From Streptomyces sp. CB02414 (lineage in GTDB: Bacteria; Actinomycetota; Actinomycetes; Streptomycetales; Streptomycetaceae), in assembly GCF_001905385.1 (NCBI RefSeq), contig NZ_LIPF01000012.1, forward strand, positions 165,727 to 229,726: 64,000 nt of DNA, in the 5' to 3' direction. The position numbers and the translations under genes were made by a program. A model generated the notes under the pieces. It saw only the letters and a program-made list of their open reading frames with translations, ran no database searches and had not been told where the DNA came from. This document shows positions 43,990 to 52,412 of the stretch, one piece after another. Numbering within the stretch: the stretch's first letter is position 1; each line of letters opens with the position of its first letter.

Positions 43990-44009
43990 CCTTGACACGT
44001 TGTTAAGGT
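43989..44009. promoter_or_regulatory. MerR-type operator/promoter
   Basis: ACCTTGAC and GTTAAGGT form an imperfect inverted repeat (7 of 8) around 5 bp, the AC-CTT...AAGG-T layout of MerR-family promoters. It ends 1 nt before GTG 44010, so the HEAT-protein mRNA would have little or no leader. The MerR-HEAT gene downstream likely encodes the binding protein. Confidence 0.65.
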
Positions 44010-44732
44010 GTGCCCTGGGTGCAGGAGGTGGTCCCGATCAACACCACAGACGGAACCGACCGCAACGCCCGCGTGGCCCGGGCCCTGAGCGCCGAGGACG
44101 GCTCGGTCCGGCTCCAGGCGGCCCTGGCGGCCGGCACCCGGCCCGACCCGGGCTTCCTGGAGCCGCTCGTCGAGCGGTGCGCCGTCGAGCCGGACTTTTT
44201 CGTACGGGACATGCTGTCCTGGGCGCTGACCCGCCTGCCGCCGGAGGCCACCCTGCCCCGCGTCCGCCGCGAACTCGGCTCCGAGCGCACCCGGGCCCGC
44301 AGCCAGGCGCTGCACACGCTCTCCAAGATCGGCGACCGGAGCGCATGGGCCTGGATCACGCGCGGCATGCTGCGCGACGCCGACGACGAGGTCGCGCGGA
44401 CCGCGTGGCGCGTCGCCGTCGTCCTCGTGCCCGAGGAGGAGAAGGCGGACCTGGCCGGCGAACTGGCCGGACAGCTCGGCCGCGGCGACCGCGACGTGCG
44501 GCTCAGCCTGAGCCGGGCCCTCATCGACCTCGGGGACGTGACCGGGCCGGCCCTGGAGAAGGCCGCGGCCGGCCCCGACCCGGCGGTGGCCGCGCACGCC
44601 CGTGCCACGGAGCTGCTCCGGCGCGATCCCGAGGCCGGTTTCGACGCGGCCGTGGAGGAGGCGAAGCGCAGGGTCGCACTCGGCCCCGAACGGGCCGCCG
44701 TGACGGACGGGGCGGAGACCACGGAGTGCTGA
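44010..44732 (+). CDS. HEAT-repeat protein
   Basis: 240 residues from GTG 44010. Repeated helical pairs such as VRDMLSWALTRLPPEATLPRV, ARSQALHTLSKIGDRSAWAW and VARTAWRVAVVLVPEEEKADL make up an alpha-solenoid of about 4-5 HEAT units. No catalytic motif. It overlaps the MerR-HEAT gene by 7 nt and lies right behind a MerR-type promoter. Possible partner or antagonist of that regulator through solenoid contacts. Confidence 0.8.
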   Translation: MPWVQEVVPINTTDGTDRNARVARALSAEDGSVRLQAALAAGTRPDPGFLEPLVERCAVEPDFFVRDMLSWALTRLPPEATLPRVRRELGSERTRARSQALHTLSKIGDRSAWAWITRGMLRDADDEVARTAWRVAVVLVPEEEKADLAGELAGQLGRGDRDVRLSLSRALIDLGDVTGPALEKAAAGPDPAVAAHARATELLRRDPEAGFDAAVEEAKRRVALGPERAAVTDGAETTEC

Positions 44733-45751
44733 TCGGCGAAGTGGCCCGCCGCTCGGGGGTGAGCCCCCGCATGCTGCGGCACTACGACACCCTCGGGCTG
44801 GTGCGGCCGACCGGTCGCACCGTCGGCGGCTACCGCGAGTACTCGGCCGAGGACGTCCGCAGGATCTTCCACGTGGAGAGCCTGCGGTCCCTCGGGCTCT
44901 CGCTCAAGCAGATCGGGCGCGCGCTGGAGGACCCGGCCTTCTCGCCGTCCGCCCTGGTCGGCGACCTCATCCGGTGGACGGAGGAGCGCCTGGAACGGGA
45001 ACGGGAGCTGCTGGAGCGGCTCCGCGCGATCGACGCGTCGGCGCCCACCGGCTGGCCGGACGTCCTGGACGTCGTCGCCCTCATGCAGGGACTCGACTCG
45101 GCCAGCGCCGCGCGCAGGCAGCAGACCGTGCTGGCCCGGCCGGAGGGTGCCGCCGTTCCGCCCGAGCTGCTGGCCGGGGCCGTCCTGTCCGAGTCCGACC
45201 CCGTCGTCGCGGGCGCCCTGCGCTGGGCGCTCGCCCGGTCGGACGGGGACGGCCTCGCGACCCTCGCGGCCGGCCTGCGCTCGGACGACACCGGCGTCCG
45301 GCGGCGCGCGGTGCTGGCGATCGCCGCGTTGCCCGAGGTCCCCGGGGCGGCCGAGGCGCTGACGGACGCGCTCGGGGACGCGGACCGGACGGTGCGCGGG
45401 CACGCCGCGCTGGCGCTGGGCAGGCGTGGCGAGGAAGCGGCGGTGCCGACGCTGGTCGGCATGGTGGTCGAGGGGGCCAACGACGTGGACGCCGCGGAGG
45501 TCCTGGGGACACTGTCCCGGGACCCCGGGTGCGCGGAGCGGATCATGGCCGCCCTGGACGGCGAACTGGCGGCGCCCACCGCGGACCCGGCGACGCGGAT
45601 CCGGCTGGCCCAGGCCCTGGTCGAGCTGTCGGGGGACGCCCCGCTGGAGGTACTGCGCCGGCTGTCCCGGGACGACGACCGTGCCGTCGCCCTCGTCGCG
45701 TCGGCCTTCGCCGGGGTGGTGGAGCAGCGGGCCTCCGACGGACCCGCGTGA
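44726..45751 (+). CDS. MerR-family regulator fused to HEAT repeats
   Basis: 341 residues from GTG 44726. Residues 1-70 are a MerR winged helix (IGEVARRSGVSPRMLRHYD, GGYREYSAEDVRRI), ~80-118 the dimerisation coil (LIRWTEERLERERELLERL) and ~140-335 a HEAT/PBS-lyase-type solenoid (VRRRAVLAIAALPEVPGAAE, VRGHAALALGRRGEEAAVPT). Metal-binding cysteines of metal-sensing MerR proteins are absent. A solenoid in place of a ligand pocket suggests control by a protein or large ligand. Autoregulated, by inference, via 43989-44009. Confidence 0.88.
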   Translation: MLIGEVARRSGVSPRMLRHYDTLGLVRPTGRTVGGYREYSAEDVRRIFHVESLRSLGLSLKQIGRALEDPAFSPSALVGDLIRWTEERLERERELLERLRAIDASAPTGWPDVLDVVALMQGLDSASAARRQQTVLARPEGAAVPPELLAGAVLSESDPVVAGALRWALARSDGDGLATLAAGLRSDDTGVRRRAVLAIAALPEVPGAAEALTDALGDADRTVRGHAALALGRRGEEAAVPTLVGMVVEGANDVDAAEVLGTLSRDPGCAERIMAALDGELAAPTADPATRIRLAQALVELSGDAPLEVLRRLSRDDDRAVALVASAFAGVVEQRASDGPA

Positions 45752-45774
45752 CCCACCGCTCGCGGACACGCCCC

Positions 45775-46743
45775 TCAGCGGCCGACCAGCTCCGCGAACC
45801 GCCCGGCGTCTACGTTGCCTCCCGAGGCGATGACGCCGATCCGGCGCGGGCGGGGTTCCAGGCGTCCGGCCATGAGCGCGGCCAGGGCGGTGGCACCGCT
45901 GGGTTCGAGGACGATCTTCAGACGCTCGAAGGCGAAGCGCATGGCCGCGACGATCTCGTCGTCGCTCACGAGGGCGATCGCGTCGACCAGGCGCCGGTTG
46001 ACGGAGAAGGTGATCTCGCCCGGGGTGGGCAGGGCCTGGCCGTCGGCGATGGTCCGGGGGACGGGAACGGTGACGCGTTCGCCGCTGTCCAGGGACCGCT
46101 TGGTGTCGTCGCCCGCCTCCGGCTCCACGCCGACCACCCGGATTCCGGGGTGCAGGGCCTTGGCGGCGGTGGCGCTGCCGGCGACGAGTCCACCGCCGCC
46201 GACGGGGACCACGAGGGCGTCGAGCGCGCCGGTCACCTCCAGCAGTTCGACGGCGGCGGTGCCCTGGCCGGCGATGACGTGCGGATGGTCGTACGGCGGG
46301 ACGAGGGCGAGCCCACGCTCCTCGGCGAGCGCTTCGCCGAGGGCGGTGCGGTCCTGGGTGTAGCGGTCGTAGGTGACGATCTCGGCGCCGTAGCCGGCGG
46401 TGGCCTCCCGCTTGGAGCGCGGGGCGTCCTCGGGCATGAGGATGACGGCGGTGGTGCCCAGTTCCCGGGCGGCCAGCGCCACGGCCTGGGCGTGGTTGCC
46501 GGAGGAGTAGGCGGCGACGCCCTTCGCCAGCTGCCCGGCGGACAACCGGGAGGCCGCGTTGTAGGCGCCGCGGAACTTGAAGGCGCCGACCCGCTGGAAG
46601 TTCTCGCACTTCACGAACACCTCGGCGCCGACCAGGGCGTCGAGCGTGCGGGAGGTGAGGACCGGGGTGCGGTGCGCGATGCCGTCGAGACGCGCGGCGG
46701 CGTCCCGGACGTCGGTGAAGGTGACGGGCGGTGCGGTGGTCAT
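45775..46743 (-). CDS. Threonine/serine dehydratase (PLP fold type II)
   Basis: 322 residues. PLP lysine in FKFRGAYNA, SSGNHAQAVALAA, phosphate-binding VGGGGLVAG and the C-terminal EPSGATALAAL and ASGGNVD. There is no ACT regulatory domain, so it resembles the catabolic/TdcB or serine racemase type, not biosynthetic IlvA. It converges on the MerR-HEAT gene. Confidence 0.92.
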   Translation of the reverse strand: MTTAPPVTFTDVRDAAARLDGIAHRTPVLTSRTLDALVGAEVFVKCENFQRVGAFKFRGAYNAASRLSAGQLAKGVAAYSSGNHAQAVALAARELGTTAVILMPEDAPRSKREATAGYGAEIVTYDRYTQDRTALGEALAEERGLALVPPYDHPHVIAGQGTAAVELLEVTGALDALVVPVGGGGLVAGSATAAKALHPGIRVVGVEPEAGDDTKRSLDSGERVTVPVPRTIADGQALPTPGEITFSVNRRLVDAIALVSDDEIVAAMRFAFERLKIVLEPSGATALAALMAGRLEPRPRRIGVIASGGNVDAGRFAELVGR

Positions 46744-46846
46744 GGTGTGAGGTCCCTCCTGGTGAACTCCGAGCGGGCCGGCCCCGGCCCACGTGGCGTC
46801 GCGCGCGAGTCAACGTAACGTCCCGCTCCGGGTACCTCCACCGGCA

Positions 46847-47692
46847 TCACTCGGTCAGCGCGGTCAGCGCCGCCAGCTCCTCCGCCGTACGGGGACCCGT
46901 CGCCGAGTCCGCCAGCAGCCCCCGCGCACGCAGCAACCGCGCCGCCGCCACGCCCCACGGCAGGCGCAGCCCGGCCTGCCGCAGCAGCTCCGTGCGGGCC
47001 AGCGTCGCGGCCGTCGGGCCGGTGTGCACACCGGCGGGGGTGAGCAGCGCGGCGTCGTCCGACCAGCGCAGGGCGAGGTCGACGTCGTGGGTGGCCATCA
47101 CCACCGTGGTGCCGCCCGCGCGGAGCCGGTCCAGGGTGGCGAGCAGCCGCTCCTGCCCGTCCGGATCGAGCCCGGCGGTCGGCTCGTCGAGGATCAGCAC
47201 CCGGGGCCGCATCGCCACGGCTCCGGCGATCGCGGCCCGCTTGCGCTGCCCGTACGACAGCAGGTGCGTGGGCCGGTCGGCCAGCCGGGCGATGTCCAGC
47301 GCGGCGAGCGCCTCGCCGACCCGGGACCGGACCTCCGCGTCGGACAGACCGAGGTTCAGCGGTCCGAAGGACACGTCCTGCGCGACGGACGCCGCGAAGA
47401 GCTGGTCGTCCGGGTCCTGCACCACCAGCTGCACGGTGGTCCGCAGCCGGGTGAGCCCCCGGCGGTCGTACGCCACCGGCTCCCCGTCGAGCGTCAACCG
47501 CCCGGCGCGCGGCTTCAGTCCGCCGCTGAGCAGCCGCATCAGCGTGGTCTTGCCGCTGCCGTTGCGGCCCAACAGCGCGAGCGCCCGCCCTTCGCGCACC
47601 GCGAAGTCCAGCCCGGTCAGCACGTCCGGCCCCTCCTCGTAGGCGAAGGACACGCCCCGCAGGGCGACCAGGGCCGCTTCCGGCTCGTTCAC
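46847..47692 (-). CDS. cbiO: Cobalt ECF transporter ATPase CbiO
   Basis: 281 residues from GTG 47692, overlapping the CbiQ stop (GTGA). Walker A LLGRNGSGKTT, VVQDPDDQLFA, signature LSYGQRKRAAIAGAVA and VLILDEPTAGLD, as in CbiO/EcfA ATPases. Last gene of a cbiMNQO operon under a cobalamin riboswitch. Confidence 0.95.
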   Translation of the reverse strand: MNEPEAALVALRGVSFAYEEGPDVLTGLDFAVREGRALALLGRNGSGKTTLMRLLSGGLKPRAGRLTLDGEPVAYDRRGLTRLRTTVQLVVQDPDDQLFAASVAQDVSFGPLNLGLSDAEVRSRVGEALAALDIARLADRPTHLLSYGQRKRAAIAGAVAMRPRVLILDEPTAGLDPDGQERLLATLDRLRAGGTTVVMATHDVDLALRWSDDAALLTPAGVHTGPTAATLARTELLRQAGLRLPWGVAAARLLRARGLLADSATGPRTAEELAALTALTE

Positions 47693-48438
47693 GACAGGGG
47701 TCCTTCCAGTACGAGGGTGAGGGCGGCCAGCGCCGCCAGCAGCGCCACGCTCGCCGCGGTGAACGGCACCGAGACGCGGGCCTCGGGCACCAGCACTCGC
47801 AGGGTGCCGTCGTAGCCGCGCCCGGCGAGCCCGCTCTGCAGCCGCGCCGCCCGGTCGAAGGCCCGCACGAACGCCGTGGCGCCGAGCCCGCCGAGCGAAC
47901 GCCAGGCCGCGGCCCGGGTGGTGTGCCCCAGCCGCGCCGCCTGCGCCTGCCGTATCCGGCGCACCGAGTCCAGCAGCAGGAAACTCATGCGGTACGTCAC
48001 CAGCGCCACGTCCACCACCGGCGCCGGCACCCCGGCCCGCACCAGCCGGGGCAACAGGTCGGACATCGGCGTGGTGAACGCGAACAGCAGCACCCCGAGG
48101 GAGGCCGCCGAGGTGCGCAGCAGCAGCTCGCCGGCGCGCACCGGCCCGCCGTCCGCCGCCGTCAGGAACCCGCCCGGACCGCCGACCTGAACGAGCAACG
48201 GCAGCGCCCCCGTCACGCAGAAGCCCAGCGGCACCCGGTACGCCCGCCACAGCCCGCGCCCGGGCACTCCCGCCGGTCCCAGCAGCACGGCCAGCGCCGT
48301 CACCAGCACCAGTACCGCGCCCGGCCAGGGCGGCAGGGAGACCGCCAGCACGGTCAGCCCGAGCCCGAGCACGGCCTTGTCCACGGGATGACGGCGACGC
48401 CAGCGACTGCTGTGCGCCGCCGCGTCGATCGGCAGCAC
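47689..48438 (-). CDS. cbiQ: Cobalt ECF transporter transmembrane subunit CbiQ
   Basis: 249 residues; GTG 48438 follows the CbiN stop directly. Several membrane helices with the coupling motif of EcfT proteins near AARLQSGLAGRGYDG (A-R-G type). It transmits ATP hydrolysis from CbiO to the CbiMN core. Confidence 0.93.
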   Translation of the reverse strand: MLPIDAAAHSSRWRRRHPVDKAVLGLGLTVLAVSLPPWPGAVLVLVTALAVLLGPAGVPGRGLWRAYRVPLGFCVTGALPLLVQVGGPGGFLTAADGGPVRAGELLLRTSAASLGVLLFAFTTPMSDLLPRLVRAGVPAPVVDVALVTYRMSFLLLDSVRRIRQAQAARLGHTTRAAAWRSLGGLGATAFVRAFDRAARLQSGLAGRGYDGTLRVLVPEARVSVPFTAASVALLAALAALTLVLEGPLS

Positions 48439-48780
48439 TCAGTCCCCTTCGGGAGCGTCCCGCACAGCCGCCGCCGTCGCCCGCTCCGCGCCCTGCCGCC
48501 GCCCCCGCCGCAGCCCGAAGTAGTACGCCAGCACCCCCGCGCCGATCGCGGCCTGAAGAGCGAACAGCGCCGACTCGACCTCTCCGGAGGGCGGTTCGTA
48601 CAGCGGCGAGAACCACGGCTCGTAGTCCGGTTCGATCTCGGTGATCGCCGTCTCCGCCTCCGCGTCGGCCCCGGCGAACGGCTCCTCTTTGTGGTCGCCG
48701 AGCCCCAGCGCCAGCGGCAGCACCGCGAGCGCCGCCACGGTGAGCAGCAGCAGGGCGTTGATCCTGGCGTTCCGGCTCAT
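48439..48780 (-). CDS. cbiN: Cobalt ECF transporter accessory subunit CbiN
   Basis: 113 residues. Two membrane helices (ALLLLTVAALAVLPLALGLG; ALFALQAAIGAGVLAYYFGL) flanking an acidic extracytoplasmic loop with EPDYEPWFSPLYEPPSGE, the CbiN hallmark. Its C-terminal tail is longer than usual. ATGA overlap with CbiM. Confidence 0.93.
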   Translation of the reverse strand: MSRNARINALLLLTVAALAVLPLALGLGDHKEEPFAGADAEAETAITEIEPDYEPWFSPLYEPPSGEVESALFALQAAIGAGVLAYYFGLRRGRRQGAERATAAAVRDAPEGD

Positions 48781-49490
48781 CGGGCCACCGCCTGTCCCTC
48801 GGTCTCCTTGGACCCCGTGGTCCCCGTCTTCGTCAGCAGGACGCCCAGCCGGGTCAGTTCCTCCTTGCTGGACTGCACCAGCAGCCGCATCACGAGCACC
48901 GTGAGCAGGCCCTCGCTCACCGCCAGCGGGATCTGCGTGACGGCGAAGACGGACCCGAACTTGCCGAGCGAGCCCAGGAATCCGCTGCCCGGGTCGGGGA
49001 AGGCCAGCGCCAGCTGCACGCTGGTGACGCAGTACGTGGACAGGTCGGCGACGAACGCCCCGCAGAACACGGTGACCATCAGCGGCACGTCGAAGCGGCG
49101 CAGCAGCCGGTAGACGCCGTACCCGGCCCAGGGGCCGACGACCGCCATCGAGAAGACGTTGGCGCCGAGCGTGGTCAGCCCGCCGTGCGCGAGCAGCAGC
49201 GCCTGGAAGAGCAGGGTGATGGTGCCCAGCACCGCCATGACCGGCGGCCGGAAGAGGATCGCGCCCAGACCGGTACCGGTCGGATGGGAGCAACTCCCGG
49301 TGACGGACGGCAGTTTCAGGGCCGACAGGACGAACGTGAAGGCCCCGGAGGCGCCGAGGAGCAAGGTGCTCTCCGAGTGCTCCCTGACCTCACGGGTGAG
49401 TGACCGTACTCCGTGGACGACGAACGGCGCGGACGCGACACCCCAGGCGATCGCGTGCGCCGGAGGCAGAAAGCCCTCGGCTATGTGCAT
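48777..49490 (-). CDS. cbiM: Cobalt ECF transporter substrate-binding subunit CbiM
   Basis: 237 residues starting MHIAEGFLPPAHA; the His at position 2 and GSCSHPTGTGLG are the cobalt-binding features of CbiM. Six or so membrane helices. First gene of the operon, 46 nt after the riboswitch. Confidence 0.95.
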   Translation of the reverse strand: MHIAEGFLPPAHAIAWGVASAPFVVHGVRSLTREVREHSESTLLLGASGAFTFVLSALKLPSVTGSCSHPTGTGLGAILFRPPVMAVLGTITLLFQALLLAHGGLTTLGANVFSMAVVGPWAGYGVYRLLRRFDVPLMVTVFCGAFVADLSTYCVTSVQLALAFPDPGSGFLGSLGKFGSVFAVTQIPLAVSEGLLTVLVMRLLVQSSKEELTRLGVLLTKTGTTGSKETEGQAVAR

Positions 49491-49536
49491 GACTCGGCAG
49501 ACCCTCTCCAGCACCTCGTGGATGGACGACGCGCCT

Positions 49537-49692
49537 TGGCCGGTCTCCTGGCTTACGGGTACCACCGCCCGTGCTCCGCCTTCCCGGATCGCAAGCGATC
49601 CAGTGGCTGCCCGCGAGGGCCGGAGCCGGACTTCCCGATTCACAGTGGCGAGGGCCGCACCGGCATCACACCGGATTTCCCGTTCACCAAGG
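49537..49692 (-). promoter_or_regulatory. Cobalamin riboswitch
   Basis: On the minus strand: GGTGAACGGGAA near the 5' end, CCGGTGTGATGCCGGTGCGG, CCTCGCCACTGTGA (containing the B12-box-like GCCACTG) and the 3' AGCCAGGAGACCGGCC. This order is that of the AdoCbl riboswitch. It directly precedes cbiM, so cobalt import should fall when B12 is plentiful. Confidence 0.9.
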
Positions 49693-49763
49693 CGTGACGA
49701 CGGTAGTGCTCCCACGAGGGTGGTGACAAGCGGGCCTCCCGCCGGGCGGGCGCGTGCGCCCCC

Positions 49764-50276
49764 TCAGCCCTCCCGTGAGCCGGACCGGTCCCGCCCCGTG
49801 CGCCGCACCACCATGTCGCGCATCCGCTGCGTCAGCGCGGTCGCGGCGGCGGTCAGGAACACGAAGCTGTACGCGATCTGCAGGACCGTCACGATCCGCG
49901 CCGACTGGCCCCGCGGGGTGATGTCGCCGTACCCGACGGTCGCCAGGGTGACGACGGTGAAGTACAGGGCGTCGACGCGGGTGTGCAGGCCGGTGAACTC
50001 GCCCGGCTGCTTGGCGAGGGCGTAGTAGGTGGCCGAGAAGACGTGCACGGACAGGACGATCAGCAGGGAGAGGACCATGCCGGGCCGGGAGTCCGGCCGG
50101 TCGACGAGTACGTGCCGGATCTGCCGGAGCAGCAGCACCGCCACGACGGTCAGGACCAGGGCGAACAGCAGCCAGCTCAGCAGGGGGCGCTGCGGGCCCA
50201 GGTGGTCGAGGGGGAGGAGGAAGTAGGCCGTGACCACGACCGCCGCGGCCCCGGCCCGCAGCCCCCAGGGCCGCAT
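49764..50276 (-). CDS. Small potassium channel
   Basis: 170 residues from ATG 50276. Two extra N-terminal helices, then an outer helix, the selectivity filter LATVGYGD and an inner helix ending in a basic tail (RRTGRDRSG). The TVGYGD filter marks K+ selectivity. No RCK or voltage-sensor domain. Four subunits would make a pore. Confidence 0.9.
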   Translation of the reverse strand: MRPWGLRAGAAAVVVTAYFLLPLDHLGPQRPLLSWLLFALVLTVVAVLLLRQIRHVLVDRPDSRPGMVLSLLIVLSVHVFSATYYALAKQPGEFTGLHTRVDALYFTVVTLATVGYGDITPRGQSARIVTVLQIAYSFVFLTAAATALTQRMRDMVVRRTGRDRSGSREG

Positions 50277-50302
50277 CGTCCGCCACCCTGCCGACCGGCC
50301 CC

Positions 50303-51658
50303 TCACCGCCCCGCCCCGGTCGCCGCTCCGCCGTCCGCGCCCGGCTCGGTCCGGCGGGCCACCTGGGCGACGACGAAGGCGACCACCGACCCGGTGACGA
50401 TCAGCGGCATCTGGTCGTGCGCGTCGCCGCCCATCAGCAGTACCGCCAGCACGGCGCTGGCCAGCGGCAGCCCCGTCACCGCGGCCGCCGCGGCGGAGAT
50501 GCCGAGGGCGAGGGCCGGCGTCATGCCGAAGCCGGGCAGGCCGGAGCAGGCCAGGGCCGTCGCCGTGCCCAGCAGCACCGCCGGGAAGATCGGGCCGCCG
50601 CGCAGACTGCCCAGCGCGATGCCCCAGGCCAGCCCCTTGCACGCGACCAGCGCCACCAGCGCGCCCACCGACCAGGCGTGCGGGTGTGCGGCGAGCTCGG
50701 CGAGTGTCGCCTGCCCGGACAGTGCCGCCTCGGCCGGGGAGCGGCCGGTGATCAGGGCGTACGCGCTGACGCAGACGCCGACCGCCGTGGCGCAGGCGAC
50801 GGTGCGGACGGCCGTGCGCTCCCGCGTCCAGGAGACCGTGCGCCGGCCCAGCCCGCGGCCCAGCGTGATCAGCACGGCGATCAGCGCCGCCGTGGGGATG
50901 CCCCAGAGGAAGTCCCCGGCGTCCGGATTGGCGCCCGGCGGCAGGTCGTGCAGGGTGAGGGCGCCGATCTTCAGGCCGGTCCACTGGCCGAAGCCGGTGA
51001 AGACCAGGGCGCCCGTCGCACTGGCCAGCAGACAGGGCAGCAGCAGGGCGACCAGCTGGGCGCCGCCGAGCCCGGCGCCCTCGATGAGCAGCACGGCCGC
51101 GGCCACCGGACCACCGAGAATGGTGGAGATCGCGGCGGTGGAGCCGGCCGTGGCGAGGACCGCGCTCGCCTTCGGGTCCCCGGCCGCGCCCGCCCGCCGC
51201 ACCGCCAGCAGGGCGAGCCCGCTGCCCACGGCCATCAGCGGCGCCTCCGGTCCCAGCACCACACCCAGGGGCAGCGTGGCCAGCGCGGCCAGGACGGCGC
51301 CGGGCAGCGCGCGGGGGCCGACGGGCGCGCCGCCCAGCCCGTTCACCGGCAGATGACCGCCGCCGCCCGGCATCCGGGTCACGATCGGCGCCAGGATCAG
51401 CCCCGCGAGCACCAGCGCGGGCAGCGGCCACCACCAGGGCGGATCGTCGTACCCCACCGCCTCGGGCAGCGCCGTCCACACCCAGTGCTGGAGCTCGTGC
51501 TGCAACCCGACGAAGAAGAAGCAGGCCAGTGCGATGGGCATCCCCAGCAGCACGCACAGCAGCAACAGCCGCAGATAGCCGGGGCTGAGCAGGGTGCGCC
51601 GCAGGGACTGCTCGGCCCGGTCCGGCACCGCGTTGGCCGGGGCGGGCTGCGTCGTCAC
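50303..51658 (-). CDS. ClC-family chloride channel/transporter
   Basis: 451 residues from GTG 51658 (GGAGGAGG upstream). About 10-12 membrane helices; VVLGPEAPLMAVGSG carries the gating Glu, GGPIFPAVLLGT is the second anion-binding stretch. The usual GSGIP near the N-terminus reads GGGGHLPVN. Channel or Cl-/H+ exchanger cannot be decided. It is 26 nt upstream of the K+ channel gene, so the two may be co-transcribed. Confidence 0.9.
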   Translation of the reverse strand: MTTQPAPANAVPDRAEQSLRRTLLSPGYLRLLLLCVLLGMPIALACFFFVGLQHELQHWVWTALPEAVGYDDPPWWWPLPALVLAGLILAPIVTRMPGGGGHLPVNGLGGAPVGPRALPGAVLAALATLPLGVVLGPEAPLMAVGSGLALLAVRRAGAAGDPKASAVLATAGSTAAISTILGGPVAAAVLLIEGAGLGGAQLVALLLPCLLASATGALVFTGFGQWTGLKIGALTLHDLPPGANPDAGDFLWGIPTAALIAVLITLGRGLGRRTVSWTRERTAVRTVACATAVGVCVSAYALITGRSPAEAALSGQATLAELAAHPHAWSVGALVALVACKGLAWGIALGSLRGGPIFPAVLLGTATALACSGLPGFGMTPALALGISAAAAAVTGLPLASAVLAVLLMGGDAHDQMPLIVTGSVVAFVVAQVARRTEPGADGGAATGAGR

Positions 51659-51931
51659 GGGCCCTCCTCCGTCCACCGCACCCGCGGCACCCGGTCCCTC
51701 ACGAGCGTTCGCATGTGCGGCTCAGTAAACGCGAGGCGCACCGGGCCCGCACGCGCACGCTGTCCGTCCCGGGGACCGGACGGCAGGGCGCGGCCGCTGC
51801 CGGTCTCACCCGTTCGGCGGGCCCGCGTGGCCGGGTGGTGCGGGTGGCCGCAGGCTCGAATGACCTGTCGGCGCCTCGGGGTGCCGACGGGCGCAGGCCC
51901 GTACGGGGGACACGCAGAAAGGACTCCGCTC

Positions 51932-52381
51932 ATGAGCCAGCACGCCGCACCTTCTCCCGGCAGGCCGACGCACGGCACCGGCACCCCGCGGTCGGCGGAC
52001 CGCTCCAGCGGCTGGGTGACCAGCGGCGTCGTCTTCGCGGGCGTACTGCTGCTGCTGAACGGCGCCCTCGCCGTCCTGCAGGGCATCGCGGCCATCGCCG
52101 AGGACGACGTGTACGCCCGCGTCGGCAGCTACGTCTACGAACTGAACCTGACGGGCTGGGGCGTCATCCACGTCGTCCTGGGCGCACTGGTCCTCGTCAC
52201 CGGAATCGGCCTGCTCAAGGACATGGCCTGGGCACGCTTCGCGGGCATCTTCCTCGCCTCGCTCAGCCTGATCGCCCAGTTCCTGTTCCTGCCGTACTCG
52301 CCCGTCTGGTCCGTGATCATGATGGCGATCGACGTCTTCGTCATCTGGGCCCTGGCCAGCCGCCAGGACCAGGCCGCCTGA
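51932..52381 (+). CDS. Four-helix membrane protein (DUF7144-like)
   Basis: 149 residues from ATG 51932. A ~30-residue polar lead, then four hydrophobic helices (VVFAGVLLLLNGALAVLQGI; VIHVVLGALVLVTGIGLL; FAGIFLASLSLIAQFLFLP; VIMMAIDVFVIWAL). Common in Streptomyces; no function known to me. Confidence 0.85.
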   Translation: MSQHAAPSPGRPTHGTGTPRSADRSSGWVTSGVVFAGVLLLLNGALAVLQGIAAIAEDDVYARVGSYVYELNLTGWGVIHVVLGALVLVTGIGLLKDMAWARFAGIFLASLSLIAQFLFLPYSPVWSVIMMAIDVFVIWALASRQDQAA

Positions 52382-52412
52382 AGTACGTCCAGGCACAGCG
52401 GGGGCGCGGCCG

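Noticed and set aside
44003..46813. 936-codon minus-strand frame across HEAT, MerR-HEAT and dehydratase genes
   Set aside because: It crosses genes on both strands and is a codon-bias shadow; the real products have clear folds.
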